Numbered from the stretch's first letter, positions 1 to 9,271 are shown. The stretch: DNA of 64,000 nt from Solirubrobacter sp963736505 (GCA_963736505.1 CAVTOZ010000003.1:1922001-1986000), one strand, 5' to 3'. Made by a program: numbers and translations. The notes: generated from the sequence alone by a model not told the origin.

Positions 1-8
1 GCCCAGCG

Positions 9-1058
9 CTAGCCGATGTGCGGCCCGAGCAGCGACAGGTCCGCCGCCGAGAGGCGGTCGGACGCCGTCCGCGCCTGGTGCCAGTACGGGTACAGCAGCG
101 GCGGGGCGCTGACCTTGTCGAGCCGCGCGCGCTCGTCGTCGGACAGCTTCAGGCCGGCCGCGGCGAGGTTGTCGGCGAGCTGGGAGTCGGTGCGCGCGCC
201 GACGATCACGGACGTGATCCCGGGGCGGCCGAGCAGCCACGCGAGCGCGACCTGGGCCGGCGAGACGCCGCGGCCCTCGGCGACCTCGACGAGCACGTCG
301 ACGACGTCGTGGAGCGCGTCCTCGTCGCGCACCGGCGGCTCGCCCCAACCGCTCAGCTGGCGACCCTCCGGATGCGCCTGCCCGCGGCGGTACTTGCCCG
401 ACAGCAGCCCGCCCGCGAGCGGGCTCCAGACGAGGATGCCGAGGCCCTGGTCCAGCGCCGCCGGCACCAGCTCGTACTCGGCCTCGCGCGCCTGCAGCGT
501 GACGTGGATCTGCTGGCTGACGAAGCGCTGGTAGCCGAGCCGGTCGGAGATCCCGAGCCCCTTCATCAGCTGCCAGCCGGCGTAGTTGGAGCAGCCGACG
601 TAGCGGACCTTGCCGGAGCGCACGAGCGTGTCGAGCGTCTCGAGCGTCTCCTCCAGCGGCGTCTGGCCGTCCCACTCGTGGACCTGGTAGAGGTCGATGT
701 AGTCGGTCCGCAGCCGGCGCAGGCTCGCCTCCACCGACTTGATCAGGTGCGCGCGCGAGAGGCCGCCGTCGTTGGCGCCCTCCCCCACGACCATGCGGGC
801 CTTGGTGGCGACGAGCACGTCGTCGCGGCGGCCTTCGAGCACCTCGCCGACGATCTCCTCCGACAGCCCGTGGGAGTACACGTCGGCGGTGTCGATGAAG
901 TTCACGCCGGCGCCGAGCGCCATGTCGACGTGCCGGCGCGCGTCCTCGACGCCGGCGCTGCCGACCTTGGCGAAGTTGCCCTTCCCGCCGAACGTCATGG
1001 TTCCCAATGTGAGCGCTGACACCCGGAGTCCCGAGCGTCCCAGTTGGCGAATTTCCAT
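9..1058 (-). CDS. Aldo/keto reductase, last gene of the galactoside operon
   Basis: NAD(P)H-dependent oxidoreductase of the aldo/keto reductase superfamily, about 349 residues, the usual length for the YajO/Tas-like branch. The protein opens with MEIRQLGRSGLRVS, a typical family start. The catalytic tetrad is visible: Asp and Tyr in DTADVYSHG, Lys in VATKARM and His in LYQVHEW. I chose the ATG at 1058 because it matches family N-termini; a GTG at 1079, overlapping the alpha-galactosidase stop, would add seven residues and would couple the two genes. Its place at the end of the sugar-uptake operon suggests it acts on a sugar or sugar-derived aldehyde, but the substrate is not readable from sequence. 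Confidence 0.9.
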   Translation of the reverse strand: MEIRQLGRSGLRVSALTLGTMTFGGKGNFAKVGSAGVEDARRHVDMALGAGVNFIDTADVYSHGLSEEIVGEVLEGRRDDVLVATKARMVVGEGANDGGLSRAHLIKSVEASLRRLRTDYIDLYQVHEWDGQTPLEETLETLDTLVRSGKVRYVGCSNYAGWQLMKGLGISDRLGYQRFVSQQIHVTLQAREAEYELVPAALDQGLGILVWSPLAGGLLSGKYRRGQAHPEGRQLSGWGEPPVRDEDALHDVVDVLVEVAEGRGVSPAQVALAWLLGRPGITSVIVGARTDSQLADNLAAAGLKLSDDERARLDKVSAPPLLYPYWHQARTASDRLSAADLSLLGPHIG

Positions 1059-1071
1059 AGGCGCGTGATCG

Positions 1072-3012
1072 TTACACACCGGTTCCGACCGCCTGCGCCC
1101 CGAGCAGCAGCGCCTGCTCGGGGTGCAGGACGGGCAGCTGCAGGCCGACGTGCGCCAGCTGCGCCCCGCTCAGCGTGATGCCCTCGCGCAGCCACGGTGG
1201 CGGCGACCTGTGCCCGGTGGCCGGCTGGTTCAGCGCGGTGACCCGGAAGGTGCCGTCGAGCCCCGGGATGCGCACCGGACCGGGCGTCTCGAGCGCGCTG
1301 GTGGTCAGCTGGACGTAGGCGAAGATCGCCTCGCCGTCGCCGACCACGCCGTGCAGGTACGCGCTCGGGTCGGGCAGGTCGGCGCGCACCACCTCGCCGC
1401 TGTGGATCAGCGCGCGGAAGCGCTTGTACAGCGCCACCGCGTCGCGCAGTTCGCCGGGGTCGGCCGTCGTGATGTCCCACTCGAAGCCGAAGTGGCCGAA
1501 CAGCGCCGTCGCCACGCGGAACGAGAGGTCCTGCGTGCGGTGCGTGGTGTGCGCCCGCGGCGGGCCGACGTGCGAGCCGATCAGCTCCGGCGGGAGCAGC
1601 AGCTGCGTCCAGCGCTGGATGCTCTGGCGCTCCAGCGCGTCGTTGGTGTCGCTCGCCCACACGCGGTCGGTGCGCTCGAGGATGCCGAGGTCGACGCGCG
1701 CGCCGCCGGACGAGCAGCTCTCGATCTCGACGCCCGGATGGCGGGCGCGCAGCTCGTCCAGGAGCCGGTAGACGGCGAGCGTCTGCGCGTGGACGGGCGA
1801 GTCGACGAGGTCGCGGTTGTGATCCCACTTCAGGTACGCGATCTCGTACTCGCTCAGCAGCGCGTCGAGCCGCTCGAGGATGTACGCGTAGGCGGCCGGG
1901 TCGGCGAGGTCGAGCACCTGCTGGGAGCGCCAGGTCGGGCCGCCGGGGTTCAGGACCCAGTCCGGGTGCGCTCGCGCGAGGTCGGAGTCGGGGTTGACCA
2001 TCTCGGGCTCGACCCAGAGGCCGAACTGCATCCCCAGCGCGCGGACGCGCTCGATCAGCGGGTTCAGGCCGTCCGGCCAGACGTCCGGGTCGACGTACCA
2101 GTCGCCGAGGCCGGCGCTGTCGTCGCGGCGGTGGCGGAACCAGCCGTCGTCGAGCACGAAGCGCTCGACGCCGGCGGCGGCCGCGGCCTGCGCCAGCTCG
2201 GTCAGCCGCTCGAGCCGGTGGTCGAAGTAGACCGCCTCCCAGGTGTTGAGCACGACCGGCCGCGGCGTGCGCGGATGCTGCTCACGCGCGCGCACGCACG
2301 CGTGAAACGCCGCCGACAGCCCGTCGAGGCCGCGGTCGGAGTAGGCGGCGTAGAGCCAGGGCGTGGTGTAGCTGCCGAGCGTCACCTCGCCCGGCTGGAG
2401 CAGCTCGGCGGCGGCGAGCGTCGCGTTGCCGTCCGGCAACCGTTCCGCCCAGAACGCCGCGTCGCCGCTCCAGCCGAGGTGGATCCCCCAGACCTCGCCC
2501 GTCCTGAAGCCGAATCCCGGCGTGCCGGCGACGAGCATCAGCGGCGCGTCGAAGCCGGTCCGCCCGTGGCGCGTCTCGCGCAGCCAGGTGCCGAGCTCCA
2601 GGGCGCGGCGCTGCGGATGGCGCTCGCGGCACCAGCGCCCCGACAGGTCGAGCACCTCGGTCGCCACCGGCGGCAGCGGCAGCGCCAGCGCCAGCCGGTG
2701 GAGCTCGAACGGCCGCTCGGCGGTGATCGTGTGCCGCAGGCGAGTCACGCCCGACGGCGAGTCCTCGATCTCGGTGCGCACCTCGACGTCGCCGGCGCGG
2801 CCGGTGAGCCCGTCCCACTCGAACGCCGGCAGCCGGCGCGAGCCGACGAGCCCCTCGCGCCCGCGCCAGCCGCGCGCCCGCTCTCCGATCAGCCCGACGC
2901 GGACCGGCACGTCGAGCGCCGCGCGCGCCACCGGCGGCTCGAGCGCGAGCGCGTCGACCTCGACCTCGGCGCCCCAGTGCAGTACGCGCCCACTCCCGTC
3001 GAGCGCGATCAT
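1072..3012 (-). CDS. Alpha-galactosidase, GH36 family
   Basis: Predicted to hydrolyse terminal alpha-galactosyl residues (melibiose, raffinose-type sugars) in the cytoplasm. 646 residues. An N-terminal beta-sandwich is followed by a TIM barrel. The nucleophile region YLKWDHNRD lies near residue 397 and the acid/base region WASDTNDA near residue 452, both GH36 signatures; GWFRHRRDD and EPEMVNPDS are also typical. No signal peptide is visible, so the substrate must be imported. The ATG at 3012 overlaps the stop of the upstream permease by four bases (ATGA), so the genes are probably translationally coupled. Confidence 0.92.
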   Translation of the reverse strand: MIALDGSGRVLHWGAEVEVDALALEPPVARAALDVPVRVGLIGERARGWRGREGLVGSRRLPAFEWDGLTGRAGDVEVRTEIEDSPSGVTRLRHTITAERPFELHRLALALPLPPVATEVLDLSGRWCRERHPQRRALELGTWLRETRHGRTGFDAPLMLVAGTPGFGFRTGEVWGIHLGWSGDAAFWAERLPDGNATLAAAELLQPGEVTLGSYTTPWLYAAYSDRGLDGLSAAFHACVRAREQHPRTPRPVVLNTWEAVYFDHRLERLTELAQAAAAAGVERFVLDDGWFRHRRDDSAGLGDWYVDPDVWPDGLNPLIERVRALGMQFGLWVEPEMVNPDSDLARAHPDWVLNPGGPTWRSQQVLDLADPAAYAYILERLDALLSEYEIAYLKWDHNRDLVDSPVHAQTLAVYRLLDELRARHPGVEIESCSSGGARVDLGILERTDRVWASDTNDALERQSIQRWTQLLLPPELIGSHVGPPRAHTTHRTQDLSFRVATALFGHFGFEWDITTADPGELRDAVALYKRFRALIHSGEVVRADLPDPSAYLHGVVGDGEAIFAYVQLTTSALETPGPVRIPGLDGTFRVTALNQPATGHRSPPPWLREGITLSGAQLAHVGLQLPVLHPEQALLLGAQAVGTGV

Positions 3013-3941
3013 CCCTTGGTCGAGCCGAGCGTCAGGCCTCCGATGAACTGCCGCTGCAGCGCGAAGTAGACGATCAGCGTCGGCAGCGCGGCGACCAGCG
3101 ACGCGGCCGCGATCAGGTTGTTGTCGGTGAAGAACTGCCCCTGCAACCCGGCCAGCGCGGACGTGATCGGCCGCTTGTCGCCGCTCTGCATCAGCACGAG
3201 CGCCCAGAAGAAGTCGTTGTAGATCCAGGTGAACTCGAGCGTCGCGAGCGCGGCCAGCGGCGGCCGGCACAGCGGCATGATGATCTGCCAGTACTGGCGC
3301 CAGACCGATGCGCCGTCGACCATCGCCGCCTCGGTGATGTCCATCGGGATCGTCTTCATGTAGTTCGACATCACGAACACGCAGAAGCCGAGCTGGAAGG
3401 CGACGTGGATCGCGATGATCCCCCAGTAGGAGTCGTACAGCGACTCCGAGCTGCTCATGAACGCGGGCAGCGGGATCTCCAGGAAGATCCGGTACAGCGG
3501 CGTGATGATCACCTGCTGCGGGAGCAGGTTGCCGGCCGTGAACAGCATCAGCAGCGGCAGGTTGAGCTTCCAGCTGTAGCGCGAGATCCCGAACGCGACG
3601 AACGACGCCAGGATCAGCGTGATCACGATCGCCGGGATCGTGACGATGGCCGAGTTGAGGTAGTAGTGCGGCAGGTCGGCCTGGACCCAGGCGTTCTTGT
3701 AGTTGACGAAGCTGAGCTTGTGGGCGATCGACACGTAGCCGTGCTCGGCGGTGTCCGAGTAGGGCCGCAGCGACGTGTAGAGCGCGTACAGGACCGGGAA
3801 CAGCCAGACGAACGAGACGACGGCCAGGAACACGTGGGTCCGGCCGTTGCCGCGGCGGTTGCCGTGCTTGGCGCGGCGCGCGACCGCGCGAGCGGACGCC
3901 GTGTTGCGCGCCGTCTCCTTCGAGGTGACGACGGCGCTCAT
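3009..3941 (-). CDS. ABC sugar transporter permease, MalG-like
   Basis: Inner-membrane subunit of a carbohydrate uptake (CUT1-type) ABC importer, 310 residues. After a basic cytoplasmic N-terminus come about six hydrophobic segments. The EAA loop that contacts the ATPase is clear (EAAMVDGAS... followed by IIMPLCRP). The start is an ATG overlapping the preceding permease stop by four bases. No ATPase gene is in this operon, so the importer probably uses a shared MsiK-like ATPase encoded elsewhere, which is common in actinobacteria. Confidence 0.92.
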   Translation of the reverse strand: MSAVVTSKETARNTASARAVARRAKHGNRRGNGRTHVFLAVVSFVWLFPVLYALYTSLRPYSDTAEHGYVSIAHKLSFVNYKNAWVQADLPHYYLNSAIVTIPAIVITLILASFVAFGISRYSWKLNLPLLMLFTAGNLLPQQVIITPLYRIFLEIPLPAFMSSSESLYDSYWGIIAIHVAFQLGFCVFVMSNYMKTIPMDITEAAMVDGASVWRQYWQIIMPLCRPPLAALATLEFTWIYNDFFWALVLMQSGDKRPITSALAGLQGQFFTDNNLIAAASLVAALPTLIVYFALQRQFIGGLTLGSTKG

Positions 3942-4891
3942 GCGCGCTGCTCCTTGCGGAAGTTCTGGATCAGGTAGGTGACGATGAACCCGAGCGAGAT
4001 GATCAGCAGGATCACGCCCAGCGCGGAGCCGTAGCCGATCCGGCTCGCCTCGCCGACGATGTTGTCGTAGACGAGCACGTTGAGCAGCTCGAGCCCGTTC
4101 TTGCCGCCGTTGACGACGTAGACGATGTCGAACGACCCGCGCAGCGACTCGATCACCGTCACCACGAGCACGATCACGTTGATCGGGCGCATGACGGGGA
4201 AGATCACGCGGCGGAACGTCTGCCACTCGGTCGCCCCGTCGATCTGGGCGGCGTCGCGCAGCGTCGGGTCGACGCTCTTCAGGCCGGCCAGGTAGAGCAC
4301 CATGATGTAGCCGACGTGCCGCCAGCTGGCGGCGATCAGGATCATCCACAGGTTCAGGTGCGGGTTGCCGAGCCAGTCCGGCCCTTCGGTGCCCTGCTTG
4401 CCGAGGACGCCGTTGATGAAGCCCTGGTCCTGCGAGTAGAAGAGCTGGGCGATGAAGCCGACGAGGGCCAGCGACAGCATCACCGGCAGATACAGCGTGC
4501 TCTGGTAGATCCGCGAGAAGCGGATCTCCTTGTCGAGCAGGACGGCGAGGAAGATCCCGAACGTCGTCGGGAGGCAGATGAAGAACACCAGCCAGATCAG
4601 GTTGTGGCGCAGGGCGGGCCAGAACGGCGGGTAGATCGTGAAGATCTGGTGGTAGTTCTGGGTCCCGACCCACTTGATCGTGCCCAGACCGCCGATCCCG
4701 TCCCACGACGTGAACGACAGCGCCACGGACGACATCGCCGGGAACCACACGAAGGCGATCAGCAGCGCCGACGGGATCCCGCACATCACGATCAGGACGA
4801 TCTTGTCCGCGCGGTTGAGGCGGCTCAGACGCCCCCGTCCCTTGGAGGGAACGGGGGCGCCCGGCTCGAGTGTTTCGGAGACGACGGTCAT
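3938..4891 (-). CDS. ABC sugar transporter permease, MalF-like
   Basis: Second membrane subunit of the CUT1 importer, 317 residues, with about six membrane spans and an EAA loop (AAQIDGATEW... then IFPVMRP). The ATG at 4891 lies 17 bases after the binding-protein stop and has a good ribosome site (AAGGACC). Longer upstream reading in this frame overlaps the binding-protein gene and is not real. The first 20 codons contain a strong inverted repeat (4831-4858) described separately. Confidence 0.92.
   Translation of the reverse strand: MTVVSETLEPGAPVPSKGRGRLSRLNRADKIVLIVMCGIPSALLIAFVWFPAMSSVALSFTSWDGIGGLGTIKWVGTQNYHQIFTIYPPFWPALRHNLIWLVFFICLPTTFGIFLAVLLDKEIRFSRIYQSTLYLPVMLSLALVGFIAQLFYSQDQGFINGVLGKQGTEGPDWLGNPHLNLWMILIAASWRHVGYIMVLYLAGLKSVDPTLRDAAQIDGATEWQTFRRVIFPVMRPINVIVLVVTVIESLRGSFDIVYVVNGGKNGLELLNVLVYDNIVGEASRIGYGSALGVILLIISLGFIVTYLIQNFRKEQRA
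4831..4858 (-). promoter_or_regulatory. Stem-loop in the 5' coding region of the MalF-like permease
   Basis: On the + strand GCCCCCGTCCCT pairs with AGGGAACGGGGGC across a three-base loop, giving a GC-rich stem with one bulge. It lies about 50 bases after the binding-protein stop. Such structures often protect the upstream, highly expressed binding-protein message or reduce read-through into permease genes; that role here is inferred. Confidence 0.4.
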
Positions 4892-4908
4892 CGGTCCTTC
4901 GAGCTCGT

Positions 4909-6243
4909 CTAGTCGACGAAGATCGTCTTCTTCTGGGCTTCGATCTTCTTGGTCAGCCCGGGGATGTCGTTGGGGTTTTTGATGAAGTCCTGCAGGGCGG
5001 GGATCATCACGGTGGAGGCGAAGTCGGGGCGGGTGTCGCGGTCCATGAACTGGCTGATGTTCTTGGCGTTGCCGATCAGCTCGACGGCCTTCTTCTGCAG
5101 CGGCGTGTAGCCACTGGTGTCGGCGTCCTTGGCGGTCGCGATGTTGTTCGGATCGCTTTGCAGGTAGATCCCCTGGGCTTCGCCGCTGGCGAGGTATTCC
5201 ATCAGGGCCTTGGCGCCGTCTTCGTTCTTGGGCTTCTTGGAGAGCATGAAGCCGTCGATCGGGGCGTCCAGCGCGTCCATGCCGACGTTGGAATCGACTT
5301 CCGGGAACGGGAAGAAGTCGAGATCGTCGTGCGCGGCGCCTTCGAACTGCTGACCGACGAACATGCCCAGCAGATACATCCCGGCCTTCTTGTTCGACAC
5401 GCCCTGGGCGGCTTCTTGCCAGGTCCGGCCGAGCGCGCCGGACTGATGCAGCGGCAGCAGCTCCTTCCACGTGCTGAAGACGGTCGCGACCTTCGGGTCC
5501 TGCCAGGACTCCTTGCCGTTCATCAACGAGATGTGGAAATCGAAGCCGTTGATGCGCAGGTTGAGGATGTCGAAGGTCCCCATCGCCGGCCAGCCGTCCT
5601 TATCGGCAAACGCGATCGGCGCCAGCCCGTCCTTTTGCATCTGCCCGGCCAGCGTCTTGAGCGCGTCCAGCGTGCCGGGCACCTCGTAGCCGTTCTTCTC
5701 GAACACGCTCTTGCGATAGAACAGCGCCCACGGGTAGTAATAGAACGGGATGAAGAACTGCTTGGTCCCGTCATCGCCGGTCGAGGCCGCCTTCAACGCA
5801 TCCGAGTAGTTGCCGCCGACCTTGCTCCAGACGTCGGAGATATCGGTCGCCAGCCCCTTCGACGCGAAGAACCGCATCCGGTTGCCGGCAAACCACGTGA
5901 ACGCGTCATCCGGCTTGCCCTGCAGATAGCTGTTGATCTGCTCCTGAAAGGTGTTGTGATCGACCGTGTTGACGTTCACGTCACCCTGGGTCTTGGTCTT
6001 AAACCCCGCAAACACCTTCTCATAGGCGGCCTTCGGCACCGCATCCGACGCGTTCGACCCGAACGTCACGCTACCCACCGACTTCTTCGCCGACCCACCC
6101 GCCGCCGGCGTCGACGACCCCTTGTCATCACTCCCACACGCAGCCAACGCAGCCGGCAGCGCGGCCAATCCAGCCGTTCCGGCCATGCCCTTCAACAGGC
6201 TTCGGCGACTGACCGAAGCCTCCGTATCGAACGGAATCTTCAT
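4909..6243 (-). CDS. ABC sugar-binding lipoprotein, first gene of the galactoside operon
   Basis: Extracellular solute-binding protein (family 1) that captures a sugar for the two permeases downstream, 444 residues. The N-terminus carries SRRSLLKG followed by a hydrophobic stretch and the lipobox LAAC, so it looks like a twin-arginine-exported lipoprotein; a Gly/Ser/Thr-rich linker follows. The ATG at 6243 has a strong ribosome site (GGAGGAGGAGAGG). An upstream in-frame extension to 6459 would run through the promoter and is rejected. Binding specificity cannot be read directly; the adjacent alpha- and beta-galactosidases suggest an oligogalactoside. Confidence 0.92.
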   Translation of the reverse strand: MKIPFDTEASVSRRSLLKGMAGTAGLAALPAALAACGSDDKGSSTPAAGGSAKKSVGSVTFGSNASDAVPKAAYEKVFAGFKTKTQGDVNVNTVDHNTFQEQINSYLQGKPDDAFTWFAGNRMRFFASKGLATDISDVWSKVGGNYSDALKAASTGDDGTKQFFIPFYYYPWALFYRKSVFEKNGYEVPGTLDALKTLAGQMQKDGLAPIAFADKDGWPAMGTFDILNLRINGFDFHISLMNGKESWQDPKVATVFSTWKELLPLHQSGALGRTWQEAAQGVSNKKAGMYLLGMFVGQQFEGAAHDDLDFFPFPEVDSNVGMDALDAPIDGFMLSKKPKNEDGAKALMEYLASGEAQGIYLQSDPNNIATAKDADTSGYTPLQKKAVELIGNAKNISQFMDRDTRPDFASTVMIPALQDFIKNPNDIPGLTKKIEAQKKTIFVD

Positions 6244-6265
6244 CGAGCCCTCTCCTCCTCCTCGG

Positions 6266-6287
6266 CGCACAACATGAGTTCGCACAA
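6266..6287 (-). promoter_or_regulatory. Candidate operator: direct repeats of TTGTGCG
   Basis: On the minus strand TTGTGCG occurs twice with starts 15 bases apart (6266-6272 and 6281-6287), between the likely transcription start and the start codon of the binding-protein gene. A related GTTTTGTG lies near 6413 on the plus strand, ahead of the beta-galactosidase. DeoR-family repressors commonly bind direct repeats, and a DeoR-type gene is at 8425, so it is the natural candidate ligand-responsive regulator. This assignment is inference. Confidence 0.35.
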
Positions 6288-6316
6288 AAACAACGAGACC
6301 CATCAAAGGCCCCCAC

Positions 6317-6345
6317 ATCACACCCCGATAACGGGCCCCTGTCAA
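6317..6345 (-). promoter_or_regulatory. Promoter of the galactoside transport operon
   Basis: On the minus strand TTGACA (6340-6345) and TGTGAT (6317-6322) are separated by exactly 17 bases. The -35 hexamer is a perfect match to the housekeeping consensus and the -10 matches four of six. This would give a leader of about 65 bases before the ATG at 6243, containing the repeats at 6266-6287 and the ribosome site. Confidence 0.6.
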
Positions 6346-6420
6346 GGGGCGAACTCGCGAATTCTTTCGTGCGGAGCGGTGATCTCGCATCTGCGGGACG
6401 TTGAGTTGCGATGTTTTGTG

Positions 6421-6450
6421 TTGACTTCTGCGCTCCCGTGGGGGAAAACT
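6421..6450 (+). promoter_or_regulatory. Possible promoter of the beta-galactosidase gene
   Basis: TTGACT at 6421-6426 is followed after 18 bases by AAAACT at 6445-6450, a weak -10. Transcription would begin at or next to the ATG at 6458, giving a leaderless message. No other convincing promoter was seen in the 214-base divergent gap. Confidence 0.3.
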
Positions 6451-6457
6451 CCGGGCC

Positions 6458-8419
6458 ATGACCGCGTGGCCGACCGCGCTGGACCACCTGGCCTACGGTG
6501 GCGACTACAACCCGGAGCAGTGGCCGGAGGCCACGTGGCGCGATGACGTGCGCCTGATGCGCGAGGCCGGCGTGAACCTGGTCAGCGTCGGCATCTTCTC
6601 CTGGGCGCTGCTGGAGCCGGAGCCCGGAAGCTTCGACTTCGGCTGGCTCGACCGGGTGCTCGACCTCCTCCACGAGGGCGGGGTGCGCGTGGACCTGGCA
6701 ACCGCCACGGCCTCTCCTCCGCCGTGGTTCAGCCGCGCGCACCCCGAAAGCCTCCCCGTCACGTTCGACGGGCGGACGCTGTGGCCCGGCGGCCGGCAGG
6801 CGTACTGCCCGAGCAGCCCGGCGTACCGCGCGGGCGCCGCGCGCCTGGTGGAGCGGCTCGCGACGCGCTACGCCGACCACCCCGCGCTGGCGATGTGGCA
6901 CGTCAACAACGAGTACGGCTGCCACGTCGCCCACTGCTACTGCGACGTCAGCGCCGCCGCGTTCCGCGCCTGGCTGCGGCGCCGCTACGAGACGATCGAC
7001 GCGCTCAACGACGCGTGGGGCACGGCGTTCTGGAGCCAGCACTACAGCTACTGGGAGGAGATCAACCCGCCGCGCCAGGCGCCGAACTTCTCCAACCCGA
7101 CGCACCAGCTCGACTACTGGCGCTTCTCGTCGGACGAGCTGCTCGACTGCTTCCGCTCCGAGCGCGACATCCTGCGCCGGCACACGCCCGGCGTCCCGAT
7201 CACGACGAACTTCATGACCCCGTCCTTCAAGCCGCTCGACTACTTCAAGTGGGGGCTTGAGCAGGACGTGATTTCCACAGATCACTACCTGCGCAACGCC
7301 GAGGGCGACACGAACCTCGACGTGGCGCTGTCGGGAGACCTCACGCGCGGGCTCGCCGCCGGCGCCCCGTGGCTGCTGATGGAGCATTCCACCAGCGCGG
7401 TCAACTGGCAGGCGCGCAACATCGCCAAGACGCCCGGGCAGATGCGGCGCAACAGCCTCGCCCACGTCGCGCGCGGCGCCGACGGGGCGCTGTTCTTCCA
7501 GTGGCGCGCCTCCCGGCGCGGCGCCGAGAAGTTCCACTCCGGGATGGTCCCGCACGCCGGCACCGACAGCCGGGTCTGGCGCGAGGTGGTCGCGCTCGGC
7601 GCGGACCTCAAGCGGCTGGCGGACGTGCGCGGGAGCCGCGTCGTGGCCGACGTCGCGCTGCTGTGGGACTACGAGGCCTGGTGGGCGGTCGAGCTCGACT
7701 CGCACCCGTCCGCCGACGTCGCGTACCTGGACCGCGTGCGCGCCTTCCACGCCGCGCTGTGGCGCGCGGGCATCACGGTCGACGTCGTCCACCCGTCGAG
7801 CGAGTGGACCGGCTACCAGCTCGTACTCATCCCGAGCCTGTATCTCACAAGCGATGCGACCGCGTCCGCGCTCGCGAGCTACGTCCAGACCGGCGGCCAC
7901 GCCGTCGTGTCCTACTTCAGCGGGATCGTCGACGAGCGCGACGGGATCCGGCTCGGCGGCTACCCCGGCGCGTTCCGCGAGCTGCTCGGGATCCGCACCG
8001 AGGAGTTCGCCCCGCTCCCGGAGGGCGCGACGGTGCGGCTCGACGACGGCTCGGTCGCGTCGCAGTGGACCGAGGACCTGCGCCTCGAGGGCGCCGAGGC
8101 GATCGCGTCCTACGTCGACGGGCCGGTGCCCGGGCGCCCCGCGGTCACCCGCCACGCATTCGGCGACGGCGTCGCCTGGTACCTCGCGACGCGGCTGGAC
8201 CCGGCCGCCGTGCTGGCTCGCGCATGCGCCGAGGCCGGCGTCGAGCCGGTCCTCCCCGGCCTGCCGGCGGGCGTCGAGGCGGTGCGCCGGCGCGGCATCG
8301 ACGGCGACTACGTGTTCGTGCTCAACCACAGCGACGCGCCGGTCATCGTCACCGGGACCGATCTGCTCGGCGGAACCGGTACGGTCCCGGCCGGCGGCGT
8401 CGCGGTGATCAGGGGCTGA
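6458..8419 (+). CDS. Beta-galactosidase, GH42 family
   Basis: Predicted cytoplasmic beta-galactosidase, 653 residues, the normal length for GH42. The barrel begins with YGGDYNPEQWP. The acid/base glutamate is Glu152 in WHVNNEYG and the nucleophile is Glu309 in LLMEHSTS. A cysteine cluster (CHVAHCYC) just after the acid/base motif resembles the zinc-binding cluster of many GH42 enzymes. No signal peptide is seen. It is divergent from the transporter operon and followed after five bases by a DeoR-type regulator, so all these genes probably respond together to galactosides. Confidence 0.93.
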   Translation: MTAWPTALDHLAYGGDYNPEQWPEATWRDDVRLMREAGVNLVSVGIFSWALLEPEPGSFDFGWLDRVLDLLHEGGVRVDLATATASPPPWFSRAHPESLPVTFDGRTLWPGGRQAYCPSSPAYRAGAARLVERLATRYADHPALAMWHVNNEYGCHVAHCYCDVSAAAFRAWLRRRYETIDALNDAWGTAFWSQHYSYWEEINPPRQAPNFSNPTHQLDYWRFSSDELLDCFRSERDILRRHTPGVPITTNFMTPSFKPLDYFKWGLEQDVISTDHYLRNAEGDTNLDVALSGDLTRGLAAGAPWLLMEHSTSAVNWQARNIAKTPGQMRRNSLAHVARGADGALFFQWRASRRGAEKFHSGMVPHAGTDSRVWREVVALGADLKRLADVRGSRVVADVALLWDYEAWWAVELDSHPSADVAYLDRVRAFHAALWRAGITVDVVHPSSEWTGYQLVLIPSLYLTSDATASALASYVQTGGHAVVSYFSGIVDERDGIRLGGYPGAFRELLGIRTEEFAPLPEGATVRLDDGSVASQWTEDLRLEGAEAIASYVDGPVPGRPAVTRHAFGDGVAWYLATRLDPAAVLARACAEAGVEPVLPGLPAGVEAVRRRGIDGDYVFVLNHSDAPVIVTGTDLLGGTGTVPAGGVAVIRG

Positions 8420-8424
8420 TCGGT

Positions 8425-9237
8425 TTGCTCGCGCGCCAGCGACAGGAACGGATCCTCGAAGCCCTGCGTGCGCAGGGCGGGGTGCGCGTGTCAGACCTGA
8501 CCGAAGAGCTCAACGTCTCCTACATGACGATCCGGCGCGACCTCGACGCGCTGGCCGAGCGCGGCCTGGTCGAGAAGGTCCACGGCGGCGCGACCGTCGC
8601 CACCCAGCGGACCGCCGACGAGCCCGGCTTCGAGGCCAAGTCGTTCCGCGAGCGCCCCGAGAAGGAGGCGATCGCGGCCGAGGCGGTGCGGATGGTGCGA
8701 CCTGGTACCGCGATCGGCGTGACCGCGGGTACCACCACGTGGACGCTCGCGCGCTACCTGCGCGACATCCCGAACCTCACAGTGGTCACCAATTCGGTGC
8801 CGGTCGCCGAGGTGATGCGCCACAGCGGGCGCACCGACCTGTCGATCGTGCTCACCGGCGGGCTGCGGACGCCGTCGGACGCGCTCGTCGGCCCCGTCGC
8901 CGACCTCGCCGTGCGCTCGATGCACGTCGACATCCTCTTCATGGGCGTGCACGGGATGGAGGAGCGCGGCGGCTTCACGACCCCGAACCTGCTCGAGGCC
9001 GAGACCAACCGGGCGCTGGTGCGCTCCGCCCGCCAGCTCGTCGTCGTCGCCGATCACACCAAGTGGGGCATCGTCGGGCTCTCGACGATCGCGTCGCTCG
9101 ACGAGGCCGACGTGCTGGTCACCGACGACCGCCTCAGCCCCGAGGCCCAGGCGACGCTCGGCGAGCACGTCGGCAAGCTCGTGATCGCGCGCGCGGTCGA
9201 GCACAACGGCGGCGACCCGATCGAGGCGCCCGCTTAG
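8425..9237 (+). CDS. DeoR-family transcriptional regulator
   Basis: Repressor-type regulator of 270 residues. The N-terminal winged helix has the DeoR signature ERILEAL, DLTEELNVSYMTIRRDL and LVEKVHGGA; the C-terminal DeoRC sensor domain has GTTTWTLARYL and VVVADHTKWG, which bind sugar phosphates in the family. I place the start at TTG 8425 (reads LLARQRQERI), with AGGGG nine bases upstream; no ATG or GTG fits. It sits just behind the beta-galactosidase and probably controls the divergent galactoside promoters. Confidence 0.88.
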   Translation: MLARQRQERILEALRAQGGVRVSDLTEELNVSYMTIRRDLDALAERGLVEKVHGGATVATQRTADEPGFEAKSFRERPEKEAIAAEAVRMVRPGTAIGVTAGTTTWTLARYLRDIPNLTVVTNSVPVAEVMRHSGRTDLSIVLTGGLRTPSDALVGPVADLAVRSMHVDILFMGVHGMEERGGFTTPNLLEAETNRALVRSARQLVVVADHTKWGIVGLSTIASLDEADVLVTDDRLSPEAQATLGEHVGKLVIARAVEHNGGDPIEAPA

Positions 9238-9271
9238 GAATCGCTCACGCGCCCGCGTCATCCTGGGGTGC

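Noticed and set aside
6244..6459. N-terminal extension of the sugar-binding protein to 6459
   Set aside because: It would run through the best promoter in the region and destroy the lipoprotein signal at the N-terminus.
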